From NCBI GenBank assembly GCA_964394335.1, contig CAYMVZ010000014.1, forward strand, positions 1-34,130: DNA of 34,130 bases, written 5' to 3'. Within the stretch, counting starts at the first letter, position 1. Every line of letters starts with the position of its first letter. Both the position numbers and the translations under genes were made by a program. The notes below the pieces were generated by a model. That model was not told the DNA's origin. It was given only the letters and a program-made list of their open reading frames with translations, and made no database searches. This document shows positions 32,014 to 34,130 of this stretch, in pieces. This DNA is from CAJXCL01 sp964394335. Lineage in GTDB: Bacteria; Nitrospinota; Nitrospinia; CAJXCL01.

Positions 32014-32466
32014 TCAAACATCCTTTTTTGAGCCGAAATTCCACAATGCTCCCAAAATGCTGCCAAGCAAAACAGCCATGAAAAAACCCTGGATAGTTTG
32101 AAGAAGCTCCGGGTGATATCTTTCAGGATTCACGATAGAACCTATTCCCGTTGCAACATTAAACATCAGCCAAACCAGTGTTGAAACCAAAATAGCTTTT
32201 GGCATCAAGCTTTTGAAAGGCAGCCAGTCATAAGAGAGTGTCAACAAAATCCCTAAGAGCATACCAAATATAGCCCCCCCAATCGAGAATGAGGTTATTT
32301 CAATCAGTAAACTTCTTTCAAATGGACCTATGCCAGTAACGTAATTTACTGCAAGCGCGGCAAAACCCCAGATGACGCCTGAAACCAGGCCCACAGTCAT
32401 ACCTTTTTTCCATGTTTCATCTTCCCTTAGCAAGATGCTTCCCTTCTGTTTTTTTATCAATGGCAT
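32014..32466 (-). CDS. Small four-helix membrane protein coupled to CbtB
   Basis: This 150-residue protein has about four hydrophobic segments (GLVSGVIWGFAALAV; FSIGGAIFGMLLGILLTL; AILVSTLVWLMFNVATGIG; FFMAVLLGSILGALW). I do not recognise the family with certainty. Its start codon lies inside the end of the CbtB-like gene, a ten-base overlap (ATGCCATTGA), so the two are translationally coupled. In other genomes CbtB is paired with the larger polytopic CbtA. This protein could fill that place as a short relative, but I see no motif that proves it. Confidence 0.65.
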   Translation of the reverse strand: MPLIKKQKGSILLREDETWKKGMTVGLVSGVIWGFAALAVNYVTGIGPFERSLLIEITSFSIGGAIFGMLLGILLTLSYDWLPFKSLMPKAILVSTLVWLMFNVATGIGSIVNPERYHPELLQTIQGFFMAVLLGSILGALWNFGSKKDV

Positions 32467-32636
32467 GCCATTCCGATTGCGTGTCTGAAATCATGGAAAC
32501 TTTCATGAGCTCCCGCTACAGCTGAATCGGCGCCGAACGTGATTACTGTCACTGCAAACATTAAACACAACAAAGCCGCTGCAATACTGATAGTGTCTAT
32601 CCCTTCAACATGTGTCAAACTGAGTATTTTTCTCAT
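32457..32636 (-). CDS. CbtB-like small membrane protein
   Basis: This 59-residue protein starts with MRKILSLTHVEGIDTISIAA and has one membrane helix (AAALLCLMFAVTVITFGA). It ends with the His-rich HESFHDFRHAIGMACH, which matches the C-terminal HExFHDxRHxxGxxCH signature of CbtB, the small subunit of a predicted cobalt transporter. A strong GAGAGGAGGGGAG site fixes the start. It overlaps the next gene by ten bases. No cobalamin riboswitch was recognised upstream. The His and Cys residues make metal binding plausible; the metal is inferred from the family name only. Confidence 0.75.
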   Translation of the reverse strand: MRKILSLTHVEGIDTISIAAALLCLMFAVTVITFGADSAVAGAHESFHDFRHAIGMACH

Positions 32637-33242
32637 GCACTCCCCTCCTCTCTTTTATAAAATTTTTTATTCTGGATTTTAGCAACTCCACCTGCTACAT
32701 CATAAGAAAGACATATCTAACGTATAAGCAAAATTATTCATTTCATTTCACTTCCCCGCCAAAAAACCTTTCCACACATCCCCTCAAAAAGTTTCAAAGC
32801 GCTCTCCACGAGATTGAATCTTATTAAGGAGCAATATCTATACCCTTATGGGACTGAAATAATCTGGCAAAAACACCAGACTGGTTTTTCATTAACTGTC
32901 TGAATTTCCTCTGCCTTGTTATAATTTGATGGATGACATAATATTTTCGTCATCAAAATTCAATATGCTCGTATTGCAATTTCCTGTAACCTTATTGCAA
33001 TTTCCTATAGAGAGAGATCACTATATATATGGGGATACTGATTATAATTATGTTCAAATGATTCTCACTTCCTTTTTGTGTGAAAATCAGATTGATGATT
33101 AACAATTAACTCTTTGAAAAAAATAAAGTTGTCTCAACTTGATTTTCCTTTGGGTTAAATGTCGAATATCGAACAAGGAATTGCGAATGAGGTGTGAGGC
33201 GAGATCTATAAACAAAAAAATTCTACACAAAGGATTGCATAT
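32637..33242. other. 600-base control region without genes
   Basis: No gene of credible length or family is seen between the CbtB-like gene and the second ferredoxin-NADP reductase. It contains the promoter of the CbtB unit, the tandem repeat at 32972-33006, and at about 33157-33190 a fragment GTCGAATATCGAACAAGGAA that looks like a dispersed palindromic repeat. I checked by eye for a cobalamin-box (CAGTGGC type) and found none. Confidence 0.45.
32972..33006. promoter_or_regulatory. Tandem 14-base repeat, 21-base period
   Basis: TATTGCAATTTCCT occurs twice, starting at 32972 and 32993. The 21-base spacing is two turns of DNA, so both copies face the same side of the helix, as for two molecules of a regulator. 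They lie about 340 bases ahead of the CbtB-like gene. The dependent gene is not certain. Confidence 0.45.
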
Positions 33243-34052
33243 TTACCAATACTTCTCCCTGTGAACATTTCCCGTTTTCTTTTTTTCATCTACAATAAAT
33301 CCCTTTGAAACCAGAAGTTCGGAAACTTCATCAACCATAAGGGGATATCCACAGAGGAACACATCAAAATTGTCAGGAGTCAGCTCCAGGCCGGTTTTTT
33401 CTTCTATGACACCGGACTCAACCAGAGACTGAATGCGACCGGTAAGACCGCTCCATGACAAATCAGAAGAGGGTCGTGTAATTGCCGGAATATAGTAAAA
33501 AAGCTCTGCTATTTTATCCAGGGTTGCAAGTTCATCTCTATAACCAAGATCCCAGGAGTAGCGTGCCCCTTGAAGCACAACAAATTTTCTCGGCTCTTTT
33601 AAATCCAGCTCTGTTCGAATCATACTCATATAAGGAGCAAGGCCTGTTCCGGTAGCAACAAATAAAATATTCTTGTTGCGCGGCGCTTTGTCAAGAGTGA
33701 ACAATCCAACAGCCTTTTTGCCGATAAAAAGGCGGTCTCCCCTTTCAAGAGCAAAAAGTCTTGGAGTTAACTGCCCGCTTCTGACAAGAGAGATATAGAA
33801 TTCAAGATAGTCCTTTTCAGTGCTGGCCGAAGAGATAGAGTAAGCCCTTTTTAAAAGGGTCTCCTTGTCATATGTTTTATCTTCAAAACCTGACTCCTTT
33901 ATACGTGACTCATTACTTGTGACACCAAGCACTGTATATTGGCCCGGTTTAAAATCAGGCTGAATGCCATCCAATTTTGTACGAATTATCATAAGACTTC
34001 GCGTTACCAGGATCTTTTGTACAACGATTGCATTGTATTGATCGGTGCCCAT
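33243..34052 (-). CDS. Ferredoxin-NADP(+) reductase, copy 2
   Basis: This 269-residue protein is a close paralogue of the one at 16863-17672 with the same length and no gaps. FAD motif RAYSISSA, NADP motif GTGLAP and the terminal Tyr-Trp are unchanged. Differences gather in the first 60 residues and in the last third (for example DVFLCGYPLMVDEV against DVFLCGNPLMVEEV). The two share similarity up to their stop codons, while the flanking DNA differs. The genes upstream are cut off by the window edge. Two such enzymes suggest separate ferredoxin partners or a recent duplication kept by selection. Confidence 0.93.
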   Translation of the reverse strand: MGTDQYNAIVVQKILVTRSLMIIRTKLDGIQPDFKPGQYTVLGVTSNESRIKESGFEDKTYDKETLLKRAYSISSASTEKDYLEFYISLVRSGQLTPRLFALERGDRLFIGKKAVGLFTLDKAPRNKNILFVATGTGLAPYMSMIRTELDLKEPRKFVVLQGARYSWDLGYRDELATLDKIAELFYYIPAITRPSSDLSWSGLTGRIQSLVESGVIEEKTGLELTPDNFDVFLCGYPLMVDEVSELLVSKGFIVDEKKKTGNVHREKYW

Positions 34053-34130
34053 TTTTTACTCCTTTCTCATATCAGCCGGCAGTCAGGTCTACACCATTAC
34101 TGAAATCAAGTGGCGCATTTACTGCCCGGC

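Noticed and set aside
32637..33242. Cobalamin riboswitch ahead of the CbtB-like gene
   Set aside because: Expected because of the gene family, but the conserved cobalamin box and related stems are not seen on the minus strand.

Overview
The window is an AT-rich bacterial chromosome segment devoted largely to dissimilatory sulfur metabolism. The linked set AprBA, QmoABC and Sat, the Tat-type signals, a good candidate sigma-54 promoter and several families of dispersed hairpin repeats suggest an anaerobic sulfur-cycling bacterium of the Desulfobacterota or Nitrospirota kind. This placement is inference from gene content. No rRNA or single-copy phylogenetic marker is present to settle it. No tRNA, CRISPR array or complete insertion sequence was found.

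Layout. Positions 50-5052 hold housekeeping and stability genes: an AddA/RecB-like helicase-nuclease (minus), accA (plus) and a HigB-HigA toxin-antitoxin pair (minus). Positions 5526-9562 (minus) hold a membrane NapH-like polyferredoxin, a Tat-exported DUF362 protein and a DUF6599 protein. A GxxExxY gene with its own inverted-repeat flanks sits inside this group. Positions 9869-13666 (minus) are a periplasmic sulfur module: a YedE/TsuA-type thiosulfate permease, SoxZ, SoxY, two c-type cytochromes and a secreted beta-propeller. Upstream of it is a 792-residue siroheme sulfite/nitrite reductase fused to a helical HEPN-like domain and a TusA domain. Next come a small Cys-rich gene behind a sigma-54 promoter, a ferredoxin-NADP reductase, a truncated TauE/SafE exporter remnant and an SLC13 anion permease. 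Positions 20826-29736 (minus) carry sat, qmoC, qmoB, qmoA, aprA and aprB. The last part holds a GcvH-like lipoyl protein, an orphan NrtA/TauA-type binding protein, a small membrane protein coupled to a CbtB-like gene that is too short for routine ORF calling, and a second copy of the ferredoxin-NADP reductase.

How the genes could work together (inference). Thiosulfate or another sulfur compound would be handled by SoxYZ and YedE, and the sulfane sulfur passed to the TusA domain of the reductase. Sulfite and sulfate would be interconverted by AprBA, Qmo (electron exchange with the quinone pool) and Sat, with SLC13 and formerly TauE moving sulfur oxyanions. No SoxAX, SoxB, SoxCD or DsrAB is in the window. 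The direction of the pathway (oxidation, reduction or disproportionation) cannot be read from this sequence alone.
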